A stretch of 64,000 nt of DNA from JBEKHT01 sp049511715 (GTDB lineage: Bacteria > Chloroflexota > Anaerolineae > Anaerolineales > RBG-16-64-43), in NCBI GenBank assembly GCA_049511715.1, contig JBEKXU010000003.1, positions 1 to 64,000 on the forward strand, given 5' to 3'. Positions 42,063-51,940 of the stretch are shown piece after piece; position 1 is the stretch's first letter, and each line of letters opens with the position of its first letter. Below the pieces are notes generated by a model. The model worked only from the letters and a program-made list of their open reading frames with translations. It had not been told where the DNA came from and made no database searches. Position numbers and translations under genes: made by a program.

Positions 42063-43817
42063 ATGGAAAAGTCCGAATTTTCCCTGGAAGGGGAATACCG
42101 CTACGACCGCTCGGGGCCGGTGCGCTGGATCGCTTCGCACACGTGGCGCTATCCGCTTTTTCCCATCTTGATGATCCTGGCGGCCATCGGAAATAACACC
42201 GCCTTCAGCTATGTTCAAATCTTCATCGGCCAGGCCTTCGATCTGATCACCCGAACAAGCTGGAGCCGCCTGGGGTTGATTCTGGCGGCCCTGGCCGTGC
42301 TCGGCGCTGCGACCTCCCAGGGCCTGACTGGCCTCCTGCGCAACTATGCCGGGGAATTCCTCGCACAGCGCATTGAGCGCGATGCGCGTCACGAATTGTA
42401 TGTGAGCCTGCTGGGGAAGAGCCAAACGTTCCACGGCCGCCAGCGCATTGGCGACATCATGGCCCGTGCCACGAACGATGTTCACACCCTGAATCTGATG
42501 TTCAGCCCGGGGATGATGCTGATCACGGACATGGTGATGAATGTGATCATCCCCGTCGTGCTGATCGGTACGATCAACTCGCGGCTGTTGCTCATGCCTT
42601 TGATCTTCGTCGCCCTGCTGGTGCTGACCCTGGTGGACTACAACCGGCGCCTGAGCCCCATTACCGTGGCCATGCGCGATCAGTTCGGGGTGATGAATGC
42701 CGGGCTGACCGAGGCGATTGCGGGCGTGGAGGTTGTCAAAGCCAACGTGCGGGAGCACTTCGAGTGGGACAAGTTCATTCAAAACGCGCGGGTGTTTCGC
42801 AATTACTACGTCAAGCAGGGAGAAGTCGAGGCCACCTACTTTCCCATGCTGGCCTTCAGCGTCTGCTGGGCAGCCGGAATCTTCCATGCGCTGTTGGTCT
42901 GGCGGGCCGGCCTGATCACCTTGGGAGATGTGGTTTCCTTCGTGCTGTTGATGGGCGGATTGCGCTTCCCGACTTCCAGTTCGCTGTTCTCCTTCGATCT
43001 GGTGCAGCTGGGAATCGCCAGTGGCCGGCGGATCCTTGAGATGATCAATGCCAAGTCGGACCTGGATCGGAACGAGCAGGGACGCTCAGCCCCGATGCGC
43101 GGGGAAGTGGAGTTCCGCCAGGTGTCCTTCCGCTACAACGGCCAGCCTGTGCTGCGAGGGGTGAGCTTCGCAGCACACGCCGGAGAAACCATGGCCATTG
43201 TCGGCCAGACTGGATCCGGCAAGACCACGCTCACGCGGCTCATCAATCGGATCTTTGACGCCAGCGAGGGCAGCGTGCTGGTCGACGGCTTGGACGTGCG
43301 GGAGTGGAACCTTGAGTCGCTGCGCTCGCAGATCTCCACGATCGAGCAGGACATCTTTCTTTTCTCCCGGACGATCGCCGAGAACATCGCCTTTGGCAAG
43401 AGGGAAGCGACCCGGGAGGAAATTGAACGGGCCGCGCGGGAAGCTCAGGCGCACGACTTTATTATGGATTTCGCAGAGGGGTACGAGACGGTGATCGGCG
43501 AACGCGGCGTGACCCTCTCGGGAGGGCAGCGCCAGCGTTTGGCCATCGCCCGGGCTTTTCTCACGGATCCTCGCATCCTGATTCTCGACGACAGCACCAG
43601 CGCCATCGACAGCGCCACGGAGGACCTAATCCAGCGGGCCATGCGCCGGATCAGCGAGCAGCGCACGACCTTTCTGATCACGCACCGGCTCAGTCAGATC
43701 CGCTGGGCGGACCGCATTCTGGTGATGCGCCGGGGCCAGCTGGCCGATTTGGGAACCCATGAGGAACTCATGGCTCGGAGCGCCGATTATCGCAAGATCT
43801 TCTCCCGGTATGAATAG
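42063..43817 (+). CDS. ABC exporter half-transporter A (degenerate-site subunit)
   Basis: 584 residues: a six-helix exporter domain (about 25-320) and a nucleotide-binding domain with Walker A GQTGSGKTT, signature LSGGQRQRLAIARA, Walker B ILILDDSTSAID and H-loop LITHRLSQ. The catalytic glutamate after Walker B is Asp (LDDST), the hallmark of the degenerate ATP site in heterodimeric exporters such as TM287/288, LmrCD and BmrCD. It should pair with the next gene product. Substrate may be drugs, lipids or peptides; this is not predictable. Confidence 0.92.
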   Translation: MEKSEFSLEGEYRYDRSGPVRWIASHTWRYPLFPILMILAAIGNNTAFSYVQIFIGQAFDLITRTSWSRLGLILAALAVLGAATSQGLTGLLRNYAGEFLAQRIERDARHELYVSLLGKSQTFHGRQRIGDIMARATNDVHTLNLMFSPGMMLITDMVMNVIIPVVLIGTINSRLLLMPLIFVALLVLTLVDYNRRLSPITVAMRDQFGVMNAGLTEAIAGVEVVKANVREHFEWDKFIQNARVFRNYYVKQGEVEATYFPMLAFSVCWAAGIFHALLVWRAGLITLGDVVSFVLLMGGLRFPTSSSLFSFDLVQLGIASGRRILEMINAKSDLDRNEQGRSAPMRGEVEFRQVSFRYNGQPVLRGVSFAAHAGETMAIVGQTGSGKTTLTRLINRIFDASEGSVLVDGLDVREWNLESLRSQISTIEQDIFLFSRTIAENIAFGKREATREEIERAAREAQAHDFIMDFAEGYETVIGERGVTLSGGQRQRLAIARAFLTDPRILILDDSTSAIDSATEDLIQRAMRRISEQRTTFLITHRLSQIRWADRILVMRRGQLADLGTHEELMARSADYRKIFSRYE

Positions 43818-43849
43818 CTCGGTTCCGGCCGACAGAGGGAATCGGGAAC

Positions 43850-45670
43850 ATGGGTTTTATCCTGGACGGACTGGAATCTGAGCCGTACGACCGCAACTAC
43901 CGCGATCGGGATCTCCTGGCGCGCATCATCGCCTATTTCCGGCCGTTTGGCACCCAAGTCGCCCTGATTGCCGTCGTGATCGCGCTCAACTCCATCGCCG
44001 GGACCGGCGGCCCGATTGTCATTTCCCAGACTCTTGATGTGGTGGTGCGGAATCCCAGTACGGTGGAAATGCTGCTGCTCACCGGGGCGGTCCTGGGCCT
44101 GGGCCTCCTGGGATGGGTCACCAATTTCATCCAGCAGTGGGTCTCGGCGCGAGTCATCGGGGACGTTGTCCTCAAGCTGCGGGAGGATGTCTTCGACGCC
44201 ACAATTCGCCATGACCTCTCTTTCTTCGAGGAACATGCCTCCGGCAAGATCGTCAGCCGCGTAACCTCCGACACTCAGGACTTCTCGGATGTGGTCTCGC
44301 TCGTGGTGAGTCTCGTCAGCCAGGTGCTTCTGGTCGCCCTACTGACGGTTTGGCTCTTGCACGTGAACTGGGAACTCACCCTCCTTTTGATTGCGATGGC
44401 GCCTGTGGCAGCGGGGATCGCCTTGGCCTTCCGGCGCGTCGCACGGCGGGTCACCCAACAGGCGCGGCGGGTGACAGCCAAGATCAATGCTCAGATTCAA
44501 GAGTCGGTCGGTGGGATTGTGGTGGCGAAGGCCTATCGCCAGGAACGCGCCATCTATGACACCTTCGAAGCCAACAACCGCCAGGCGTACCGGGTGGGCC
44601 TGCGCAGGGGCCTCACCCTGGACACGATCTTCCCGATCATGGGGTTGACCTCCGGGCTTGGGATCGCCTTGCTGGTCTATATGGGCGGCCTCTCGGTGCG
44701 GAGCGGTGCGGTCACCCCGGGGGATTGGTACCTCTTCATGCAGGCAGTCGGCTTCTATCTCTTCCCGATGATGAACATTGCATCCTTCTGGAGCCAGTTC
44801 CAGGATGGGCTCTCTGCCTCGGAACGCGTCTTCGCCCTCATCGACCGGGAACCCAAGGTCACGCAAATCGCCTCGGAACCTGTGGACCACGTGGAGGGAA
44901 AGATCGAGTTCCGCCATCTGGGCTTCACCTATACGGGAAAGGAGATCGTTCTGCCGGACTTTTCGCTCGAGATTCGACCGCAGGAAAACCTGGCCCTTGT
45001 CGGGCATACAGGGGCCGGAAAAAGTAGCGTGGCCAATCTGATCTTGCGCTTCTATGAATTCCAATCCGGACAGCTGCTGATTGACGGCCGGGATATCCGC
45101 CGCCTGGATCTGAGCCAATACCGCCGATATGTTGGGCTGGTGCCCCAGGAACCGTTCCTCTTCTCGGGGAGCGTAGAGGAAAACATCCGCTATGGAACGC
45201 CTCAAGCCTCCCGGCGCGAGGTCGTTGGTGCGGCCATGCACGTCAGTAATGGCGATTGGATCGAAGACCTGCCGCAGGGGCTTGACACCGACGTCGGCGA
45301 ACGGGGCTCCAACCTGTCCATGGGCCAAAGGCAACTAGTCGCGCTGGCCCGGGTTCTCCTCAAAGACCCCGCCATTCTGATCCTCGACGAGGCGACGGCG
45401 AGTATCGATCCCTTCACCGAGTCACAGATCCAGGAGGGGCTGAGAACGGTCATGCGCTTCCGGACCTCGATCGTGATCGCCCATCGGCTCTCGACGGTTC
45501 GACACGCCGACCGCATCGTGGTCATGGATCATGGTCAAATCGTTGCCATGGGCAGCCACGAAGGGCTCATGGCCCAGGGTGGGCTGTATGCGGAACTATA
45601 CAACACCTATTTCCGCCACCAGTCCTTGGAATCGATCAACCTTCCCTCCTGGCTTGCAAAGGAACCCTAG
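43850..45670 (+). CDS. ABC exporter half-transporter B (catalytic-site subunit)
   Basis: 606 residues with the same exporter layout: six helices (about 30-340), Walker A GHTGAGKSS, signature LSMGQRQLVALARVLL, Walker B ILILDEATASID with a normal glutamate, and H-loop VIAHRLSTVRHAD. Its signature has Met in place of the second residue glycine, consistent with facing the degenerate site of subunit A. It begins 32 bases after subunit A. Together they form one heterodimeric efflux pump. Confidence 0.92.
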   Translation: MGFILDGLESEPYDRNYRDRDLLARIIAYFRPFGTQVALIAVVIALNSIAGTGGPIVISQTLDVVVRNPSTVEMLLLTGAVLGLGLLGWVTNFIQQWVSARVIGDVVLKLREDVFDATIRHDLSFFEEHASGKIVSRVTSDTQDFSDVVSLVVSLVSQVLLVALLTVWLLHVNWELTLLLIAMAPVAAGIALAFRRVARRVTQQARRVTAKINAQIQESVGGIVVAKAYRQERAIYDTFEANNRQAYRVGLRRGLTLDTIFPIMGLTSGLGIALLVYMGGLSVRSGAVTPGDWYLFMQAVGFYLFPMMNIASFWSQFQDGLSASERVFALIDREPKVTQIASEPVDHVEGKIEFRHLGFTYTGKEIVLPDFSLEIRPQENLALVGHTGAGKSSVANLILRFYEFQSGQLLIDGRDIRRLDLSQYRRYVGLVPQEPFLFSGSVEENIRYGTPQASRREVVGAAMHVSNGDWIEDLPQGLDTDVGERGSNLSMGQRQLVALARVLLKDPAILILDEATASIDPFTESQIQEGLRTVMRFRTSIVIAHRLSTVRHADRIVVMDHGQIVAMGSHEGLMAQGGLYAELYNTYFRHQSLESINLPSWLAKEP

Positions 45671-45881
45671 ATCGGCGGTTCGGAGAGCGGCTTGCCTCCT
45701 CCTTCTCGGCGGGGGCAACCATTGCTCTGCCCTACAGTCGGCGCCTGGAGCTGTGGCGACCGTCTGGCCAAGAGGGGAGCCATATACCGTGCCCCTGCGA
45801 GAGATCTGAGCGCCCCTCCGTCCGAATCCCACCCCGCCCTTGCGGGGAAAAGGCGACTCCGGGCTCAGTCGCCAGGCCACA

Positions 45882-45908
45882 AAACGCCCCCTCATTGAGG
45901 GGGCGTTT
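45882..45908. terminator. Bidirectional intrinsic terminator
   Basis: AAACGCCCCCT and AGGGGGCGTTT form a perfect 11-bp stem around CATTG, flanked by A and T tracts on both sides. It separates the convergent ABC operon and the AIM24 gene. Confidence 0.85.
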
Positions 45909-45995
45909 CAAGGACCGGGCCTTGGAGCCGTCCCGCCTTCCGTCTCCGCATGCCGAACGGTCGGCTCAGCCGGCGGGTCGGCACGGCCAGAGACG

Positions 45996-46739
45996 TCATC
46001 GACTCGACCGCGCGGGCATATATTCCGCCAGGCGGTGGGCGACCTTGGTGACCGTCATCGAGTGAAGCCAGATGCGCCCGGGTCCCTTGAGCGTGGCCAG
46101 GAACATCCCCTCCCCGCCAAGCAGGATATTGGTCATTCCCTGAATCATCTCGATGTCAAAGGCCACCGTCGCTTCAAACAGGGCCACATGACCCGGCTCC
46201 ACCCTCATCACCTCGTCCGGTTTCAGGTGGTACTCCACGGCGTCTCCGTCCAGTTCGGCAAATGCGACCCCGGGGCCGGTGAGCTTCTGAAGGATGAAAC
46301 CCTCTCCCCCGAAGAAGCCTGCCCCGAGTTTCCGGGTGAAGAATACGTCCAACGACACGCTTTTCTCCGCGCACAGGAAGGCGTGCTTGTGCATGACCAG
46401 GGCTTGGCCCGCATCCAGTTCAATGGGCAGGATCTTCCCTGGGAAGTCGGTGCTGTAGGAAACTTGACCCGGCTCCCCCGAGGCGGTGAAACCAATGATA
46501 AAGGCCGTCGCCCCCGAGGCGGCCCGCTTCAGCATCCCTCCCAGCCCGCCGCCTGAACTGGTGTTCATGCTGACCGAGCGAGTCATCCAGGACAAGGCCC
46601 CCGCGTCCGTGTAGACCTCTTGGCCGGGCTGCAAGTCCACGGCCAGGGTCTGCTGAACCGTTCCCAGGATGCGATAGCTGATCCCGCTCCTCGATGTTCC
46701 ACTCGTCTCCGTCGGGTTGGGAAGATCTGGAATGGTCAT
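45996..46739 (-). CDS. AIM24-family protein (TIGR00266 type)
   Basis: 247 residues with a repeated beta-rich pattern: ISYRILGTVQQTLAVDLQPG, GQEVYTDAGALSWM, a glycine-rich GGGLGGMLKRAASG segment, then ALVMHKHAFLCAEKSV, GGEGFILQKLTGPG and GGEGMFLATLKGPGRIWL. This matches the TRAP-like/AIM24 family; the yeast member is mitochondrial, and bacterial members have no settled function. The ATG at 46739 follows GGAGAATAAACC. It stands alone. Confidence 0.87.
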   Translation of the reverse strand: MTIPDLPNPTETSGTSRSGISYRILGTVQQTLAVDLQPGQEVYTDAGALSWMTRSVSMNTSSGGGLGGMLKRAASGATAFIIGFTASGEPGQVSYSTDFPGKILPIELDAGQALVMHKHAFLCAEKSVSLDVFFTRKLGAGFFGGEGFILQKLTGPGVAFAELDGDAVEYHLKPDEVMRVEPGHVALFEATVAFDIEMIQGMTNILLGGEGMFLATLKGPGRIWLHSMTVTKVAHRLAEYMPARSSR

Positions 46740-47649
46740 GGTTTATTCTCCAATTCTCCGGATTTGAGGTTTCCGAAACTGAATGGCCGAGATGTGGCGG
46801 CGCTGAGAAGTGGTCGTCCACTCCCCGGAACAGCCCGCTCCGGCGTCTTTCTCCTGTTGAAGTCCGGCATCCCGCTGGGTAAGCGGTGGACCCACCCGGG
46901 AGGCAATCATAGTCGAAAAATGGGACGCGGGCCAAGAATGAGGTACCGGGCATTCTTCGCCCCAGGGTTGCGGCTGGGCAGGGGACTCGGGCAGGATTGC
47001 GGTGCTGCAATCAAGCACGGAATGGCCCGGGTTTGCTAGAGGGTGCGAACGGAGCAAAGGGGCATGACTGTCGGATCGAGGGCGGAAGCCGCCGCTGAGA
47101 CGTCCCCCAGTGCCGAATTCGTCAACCGGGAGCGCAGCGCATCCTCTCCGAAACCGGACGATACAGAATCCAGCCCCCCTCGAAGCCGAACGGGCACCGA
47201 GGCAGCCCCTTAGTCACCTGTTCCCACTGCGGACGGGAGCGAATTGGCTCTTCGAGGGAAAGGCGACGTACAATGGGATCCGCAGGACGTCGGGATCTTC
47301 GCAACAACGGATTAGAATGGGGTTCGCGGGTTACTGGAGGACCGCCCGGTTGTCAAGACAGGCTGCCAGATCCGTCAAATCCGTCTGTGGCCTGGAATCG
47401 CTGGCATGGGTTCCGCACGTGGCCCGCATCGGCGATGGGGGGTTCCTTGACGGGGGGCAGGCCATGGTGGGGAGAAGAATGATCCTGGCTCTGCCGAGGC
47501 GTGGGCGCGAAGATCACGCAAGCACCCCCACTCGTACGGTTGGTGTTGTAACAGGAGAAACTGAGGATGGAGGCGAGTACGTGGGAACGAGGCAAGGTCA
47601 GTCCCAGTGCAGTCCTGTAAGGCCACCCTCTTCGAGGAGGTAGGGCGCC
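46740..47649. other. Long intergenic region
   Basis: About 910 bases with several short overlapping frames but none that looks like a conserved protein. The only assignable element is the ribosome site GAGGAGGTAGG at 47634-47644 for the MFS gene. No tRNA, riboswitch or strong hairpin was noticed. Confidence 0.4.
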
Positions 47650-48876
47650 ATGGAAAAGAAAAGCTTCACGGTCTACGGGTACCGTTGGGCTGTGCTTGTG
47701 GCCTTTGCATTGGTGGTTGCGGTCACGCAGATTCTGTGGATCACCTTTGCATCCATAACCCATGATGCGGGGCAGTTTTACGGCGTTTCCGACCTGAGCA
47801 TCAGCCTTCTCTCCATGAGCTTTATGATTGTTTTCATCATTCTGTCGATCCCTGCCTCCTGGGTAATCGACACCTACGGGATTCGCGTCGGCGTTGGGAT
47901 CGGCGCCGCCCTCACAGCGCTTTTTGGCCTGATGCGGGGCCTAGGCCCTGTTTCCTCTTCCTTTACCTTGGTCTTGATCGCCCAGATCGGGATTGCCATT
48001 GGCCAGCCCTTTGTCCTCAATGCCCAGACCAAAGTGGTCGCGCGTTGGTTCCCCGTGAGCGACCGGGCGACGATCGTGGGTTTTACGTCTCTGGCCTTGT
48101 TCGTCGGTATCATCATCGGCATGGCCGTGACACCGTTTTTGGCGGCGCTTCCTTCCGGGATCCCGGGAATGCTGCTCATCTACGGGATCATTGCCTTGAT
48201 TGCCGGTATCCTGTTTTTTGCCCTGGTGCGGGAGCGCCCACCGACGCCGCCGTGTCCTCCCGAGCAGGAGGCTCGATCTCTCGTCTTCGTGGGCCTGCGC
48301 CAAATGCTGACGAAGGCGGACTTCCTGGTGACGATGGTCATTTTCTTTGTGGGCTTGGGCTTGTTTAATGCCGTGTCCACCTGGATCGAGGATATCGTCA
48401 AACCGCGGGGCCTGGACGCGACCCAGGCTGGAATCATCGGCGGCTTGATGGTCTTCGGAGGCATTCTCGGCGCCGTGATTCTTCCCATGCTGTCGGATCA
48501 TTTTCGTCGCAGGGTTCCCTTCATCATCGTCGCCCTGGCTGGCGGCACGCTGGGCTTGGCTGGCCTGACTTTCTTTGGGACCTATCCCCTCCTGATCGTT
48601 TCGGCTCTGGTCCTGGGTCTCTTCCTGCTCAGCGCGGCCCCCATTGGTTTCCAGTACGGCGCCGAGATCACGCTTCCGGCGCCCGAAGGGACCTCCTACG
48701 GGATGCTGATGTTAATGGGGCAAATCTCCGGGATCATCTTCATTTTTGGCATGGACAGCTTTCGGACCCCCACTGGGGCGATGACCCCGTCATTGATTGC
48801 CCTGATCGTTCTCATGGCCGCCTGCATCCTCTTGAGCACGCGGCTGCACGAACCGAAGAGCCTGACCCAGGCCTAA
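47650..48876 (+). CDS. Major facilitator superfamily transporter
   Basis: 408 residues with twelve hydrophobic segments. Helix 2 is followed by SWVIDTYGIRVGVGIGA, a degenerate motif A, and the second half starts near residue 220 (FLVTMVIFFVGLGLFNAVST). The overall pattern (helix 4 region with IGQPFVLNAQTKVVARWFP) is like FLVCR/DIRC2-type or metabolite MFS carriers. The transported compound is unknown. A GAGGAGGTAGGGCGCC ribosome site precedes the ATG and a hairpin lies about 100 bases after the stop. Confidence 0.87.
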   Translation: MEKKSFTVYGYRWAVLVAFALVVAVTQILWITFASITHDAGQFYGVSDLSISLLSMSFMIVFIILSIPASWVIDTYGIRVGVGIGAALTALFGLMRGLGPVSSSFTLVLIAQIGIAIGQPFVLNAQTKVVARWFPVSDRATIVGFTSLALFVGIIIGMAVTPFLAALPSGIPGMLLIYGIIALIAGILFFALVRERPPTPPCPPEQEARSLVFVGLRQMLTKADFLVTMVIFFVGLGLFNAVSTWIEDIVKPRGLDATQAGIIGGLMVFGGILGAVILPMLSDHFRRRVPFIIVALAGGTLGLAGLTFFGTYPLLIVSALVLGLFLLSAAPIGFQYGAEITLPAPEGTSYGMLMLMGQISGIIFIFGMDSFRTPTGAMTPSLIALIVLMAACILLSTRLHEPKSLTQA

Positions 48877-48980
48877 GGCACCAATCCCTGGGCAAGCCTT
48901 TAGGGGAGCAGGAGAGTTCGAGCCAGACGGAGATCCCAGGGGAGCTCCTCAAGAAGTTTTCTCCCTCCTCAGGAGGCTCC

Positions 48981-49009
48981 GCGAAGCCCCGGGGCAACCG
49001 GGGCTTCGC
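48981..49009 (+). terminator. GC-rich hairpin after the MFS gene
   Basis: GCGAAGCCCCGG pairs perfectly with CCGGGGCTTCGC (12 bp) around GGCAA. The T-run afterwards is weak, so it is terminator-like. Confidence 0.6.
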
Positions 49010-49275
49010 CCGTGGTTTGTGGGCCCAAGGGTACCAGCCCCTTGGAGTCGGCCCATTGGCACTCCCGGGCGGGGGCCCGCGCCTGCGGGCGGAGGTTACG
49101 GCGCGGTCGCCTCGCCTCCCTGACGGTGTGCCGAGGTGGGGCCTGTCGGGCAGAGGAGATCCGGTTCCAGAAGGCCATTCGCCTCGGGCCTGCGAAAAGA
49201 ATCCGATACCCTGTTGATAATCTTGTCCTCCTGTCAGCGAGCGGCTGGACAGCCCGAGGCACCATTCCGTTTCAG

Positions 49276-50487
49276 ATGCTACGGACGCATAGGGTTCTGC
49301 TGTTCGACCTCGACGGTGTCCTGATTACTCTCGGGGGCTACCACCGGGCTCTGCAGGCAACCGTGAACCTCCAAACCCGCCGAATGGGGCTTGGCGATCT
49401 GGCCCCAGATGAGGCTGCGATCGACTTTCTGGAAACGGGCGGCCTCACGGTCGAGTGGGACTCGTCGGCCATTTGCCTGGCCGTCCTGGTGACAGACCTG
49501 TGGTGCCAGGATCCGGGCTTGCGGCTTCCCGGGGTCTGGGAGGGGATTGTCTCGGCCATCCGCACCCGCTTCGGCGGGGCCCATCCTCATCCGGACTATT
49601 TCCGCTGGGGCGAGAAGATTTGCTCCGCGGTTTCCCAAGGGAGTCCCGCGCCTCGCACGGCACTGGATCTCCTTTTGGGTGCAGCGCAAGCGGTAGACTC
49701 CGGGGCGCGTGTGGAGGAACTGAGGTCGGCGCTAGAGGTTCTCCTTGGCCTGACCCGGGACTTTCGCCGCTCCGTAACCATGCGCGTCTTCCAGCACTTC
49801 ACGTTGGGTTCGGAGGGATTTCGGCGGACCTACGGGGAAGAACCCTGCTTCGAGACACCCTCCCTGCTTGAGGAATACGACGGTCCCACCCTCCCGCCGG
49901 AGGAAACTCAGGACCTCGTGAGCTTGACCCGCAGCGGGGAAACGCGGGCTGCCGTCTTCACCCTCCGGCTGACCCGGCCTGCCTTGCCTTCCATCTTGGG
50001 CGGCGAGTATGCCCCGGAGGCTGAGGTCGCCCTGGAGAGACTGGGACTGTCCGGTTGGCCTGTCGTTGGCTTCGGCCAGCTTCGCTGGCTGGCCGGGACG
50101 CGCAACGCCTACTCGGACCTCTACTTGAAACCATGCCCCGCCCACGCCCTGGCGGCCATCGCCCGAGCGCTTGGGGCGGCGGAGGAAGACGCCCTGCGGT
50201 CCGCCTCCCGCCTGCTGGAGGAAGATCAGCTCACAGGGACTCTGACCGACCTTCGGGAAGAAAAGCTGGCCCTGCACGTCTTTGAGGACTCTTCCTCCAG
50301 CTTGCGCGGAGTCGAGCAAGCCGTGCGCCTGCTCAGGGGTCAGGGAGCGAACGTCGCCTTCCATCCCTGGGGAATCGCGAGCACCCCGAGGCGTGGCCTG
50401 GGCCTGAAGGGCTTGGGTTACCCGGTTTTCGAAAAAGTAGGGCAAGCCCTCACCGAAGCCGGGATTCTTGCGAGCGCGCCAGCTTGA
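49276..50487 (+). CDS. Large HAD-like protein of unknown substrate
   Basis: 403 residues. The N-terminus VLLFDLDGVLITLGGYHRAL is a complete HAD motif I (both aspartates), and near the C-terminus LHVFEDSSSSLRGVEQAVRL looks like motif IV. Between them lies about 330 residues, far more than a usual cap domain, with no other motif recognised; LYLKPCPAHALAAIARALG resembles the HAD lysine motif. It may be a phosphatase with an enlarged insertion. The ATG at 49276 is chosen; the upstream frame is low complexity. Confidence 0.7.
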   Translation: MLRTHRVLLFDLDGVLITLGGYHRALQATVNLQTRRMGLGDLAPDEAAIDFLETGGLTVEWDSSAICLAVLVTDLWCQDPGLRLPGVWEGIVSAIRTRFGGAHPHPDYFRWGEKICSAVSQGSPAPRTALDLLLGAAQAVDSGARVEELRSALEVLLGLTRDFRRSVTMRVFQHFTLGSEGFRRTYGEEPCFETPSLLEEYDGPTLPPEETQDLVSLTRSGETRAAVFTLRLTRPALPSILGGEYAPEAEVALERLGLSGWPVVGFGQLRWLAGTRNAYSDLYLKPCPAHALAAIARALGAAEEDALRSASRLLEEDQLTGTLTDLREEKLALHVFEDSSSSLRGVEQAVRLLRGQGANVAFHPWGIASTPRRGLGLKGLGYPVFEKVGQALTEAGILASAPA

Positions 50488-50826
50488 CACCTCCCCGGCG
50501 ATCTGGCCGGGGCCCAAACCGTGGCCTTCGCTACTCTCATCTTGTCTGAGCTCCTGCGCCCCTTCACTGCCCGCAGCGAGCGGCTCGGCCTGTTCTCGCT
50601 CGGCCCCTTTTCCAGCCCTGGGATGAACTCCGCTTGTCTTTCCTCGTTCCTTCTGATTCTGGCCGTGATCTACGTGCCTTTCCTCGATCCGGTCTTCAGC
50701 ACCATGGCGCTTGGGTGGCGGGATTGGCTGGTCATGACTCCCTTGTACATATCCTCCCCGGTGGCGGCCGAGGTTACCAAGTTCGCCCTGCGCCGCAGGG
50801 CAGCCAGCAGACGGCCGTTGGCCTGA
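50488..50826 (+). pseudogene. C-terminal stump of a P-type cation ATPase
   Basis: The frame reads LPGDLAGAQTVAFATL then ILSELLRPFTARSERLGLFS, and later LLILAVIYVPFLDPVF and LGWRDWLVMTPLYI before ending KFALRRRAASRRPLA. This is the last ~100 residues (three or so membrane helices) of a Ca2+-ATPase-like Cation_ATPase_C domain. The rest of the ~900-residue enzyme is missing, and the text begins right after the stop of the HAD-like gene, so a deletion joined the two. Confidence 0.8.
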
Positions 50827-50891
50827 AGCTGGTCCCGTCGGGGTCTGCCTTGAGCCGGGTTTTCCTGGGCCTCGCTGGCACCACCGGTTCC

Positions 50892-51863
50892 CTACCAAGC
50901 ATACGCTTCCGGGGCCTCCCCGCCGGGTCCAGGCCAGATCTGGTCCAGTTCCGCCAACGTTCCACTCTCCATTTGGAGCCCCAGGGTCTCGACCGCCGTG
51001 GTCAGCTGTGCCGAGGTGCGGGGGCCAATGATCGGCGCCGTCACGGCCGGATTGTGAAGCACCCACGCCAGGGCAATCCGGGCTGGGTCCTCGCTTAGCT
51101 TCCGGCAAAGGGCCTCATAGCGATCGAGTTGGCCTTCGATCTTCGCCAGTTCCTCGCGCGCCATCTTGCTGGCCCGCCGTCCCTCTTGGGCCGCCCGAGC
51201 CCCGCCCGCCAGCAGGCCGCCGGCCAGGGGGCTGTAGGGGATCAGGCCCAAACCATAGCTGCGGCAGGCAGGGATGACCTCGAGTTCGATCGATCGTGTG
51301 GACAGGTTGTAGATGCTCTGTTCGCTCACCAGTCCCAGGAAGTGTCGCGAGGCCGCCGCGCACTCGGCCTGGGCAATATGCCATCCCGCGAAGTTGCTGC
51401 TGCCCACATACAGGACTTTCCCTTCCTGGACCAGCAGCTCCATCGCCTGCCAGATCTCATCCCAGGGTGTCTGACGGTCGATGTGATGCATCTGATAGAG
51501 ATCGATGTGGTCGGTCTGCAGGCGGCGCAAGCTTTGCTCGCAGGCCCGCCGGATGTGATAGGCCGAGAGCTTGCCCTCGTTGGGCCATTCCCCCATCTTT
51601 CCATGGACCTTCGTCGCCAGAACCACCTTTTCTCGGCGGCCCCCGCCCTGCGCAAGCCAGCGGCCGACGATTTGCTCGGTCAGTCCCTCGCCTGGCTTCC
51701 AGCCGTAGACATTTGCAGTGTCGAAAAAGTTAAGGCCGAGCTGTAGAGCCTCGTCCATGATGCGGAAGCTGGAGGCCTCATCGGTCAACGGCCCGAAATT
51801 CATCGTGCCCAGGCACAGGCGACTGACCAGCAGTCCGGTTCGTCCCAAGTGCGTGTATTCCAT
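50892..51863 (-). CDS. Aldo/keto reductase
   Basis: 323 residues of the AKR barrel, AKR11/YdhF-like. The catalytic tetrad is visible: Asp and Tyr in NFFDTANVYG, Lys in VVLATKVHG and His in YQMHHID. The NADPH site includes IYNLSTRSIELEV and YSPLAGGLLAGG. It reduces aldehydes or ketones with NADPH. The ATG at 51863 follows GAGAGAGGTGGAC. It ends a minus-strand group with an iron alcohol dehydrogenase and an ABM monooxygenase. Confidence 0.9.
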   Translation of the reverse strand: MEYTHLGRTGLLVSRLCLGTMNFGPLTDEASSFRIMDEALQLGLNFFDTANVYGWKPGEGLTEQIVGRWLAQGGGRREKVVLATKVHGKMGEWPNEGKLSAYHIRRACEQSLRRLQTDHIDLYQMHHIDRQTPWDEIWQAMELLVQEGKVLYVGSSNFAGWHIAQAECAAASRHFLGLVSEQSIYNLSTRSIELEVIPACRSYGLGLIPYSPLAGGLLAGGARAAQEGRRASKMAREELAKIEGQLDRYEALCRKLSEDPARIALAWVLHNPAVTAPIIGPRTSAQLTTAVETLGLQMESGTLAELDQIWPGPGGEAPEAYAW

Positions 51864-51940
51864 GTCCACCTCTCTCTCTGCAAGGTATCGCGGCTTTTCA
51901 CTCTCTCGAAGCGGTCGCGCTGGCGCTCCGGCCGGTGCGT

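Noticed and set aside
41574..42887. A 437-codon minus-strand frame crossing the tRNA and the ABC exporter
   Set aside because: It runs straight through tRNA-Leu and opposes a clear ABC transporter gene.
47064..47216. A 50-codon plus-strand ORF (MTVGSRAEAAAETSPSAEF...) with a GGAGC purine tract upstream
   Set aside because: Composition is Ser/Pro/Ala-rich and disordered, and nothing else supports coding. Left as unassigned intergenic sequence.
49732..51108. A 458-codon minus-strand frame opposite the HAD-like gene and ATPase stump
   Set aside because: Low-complexity G/Q/P/R content; the plus strand carries recognisable HAD and P-type ATPase segments.
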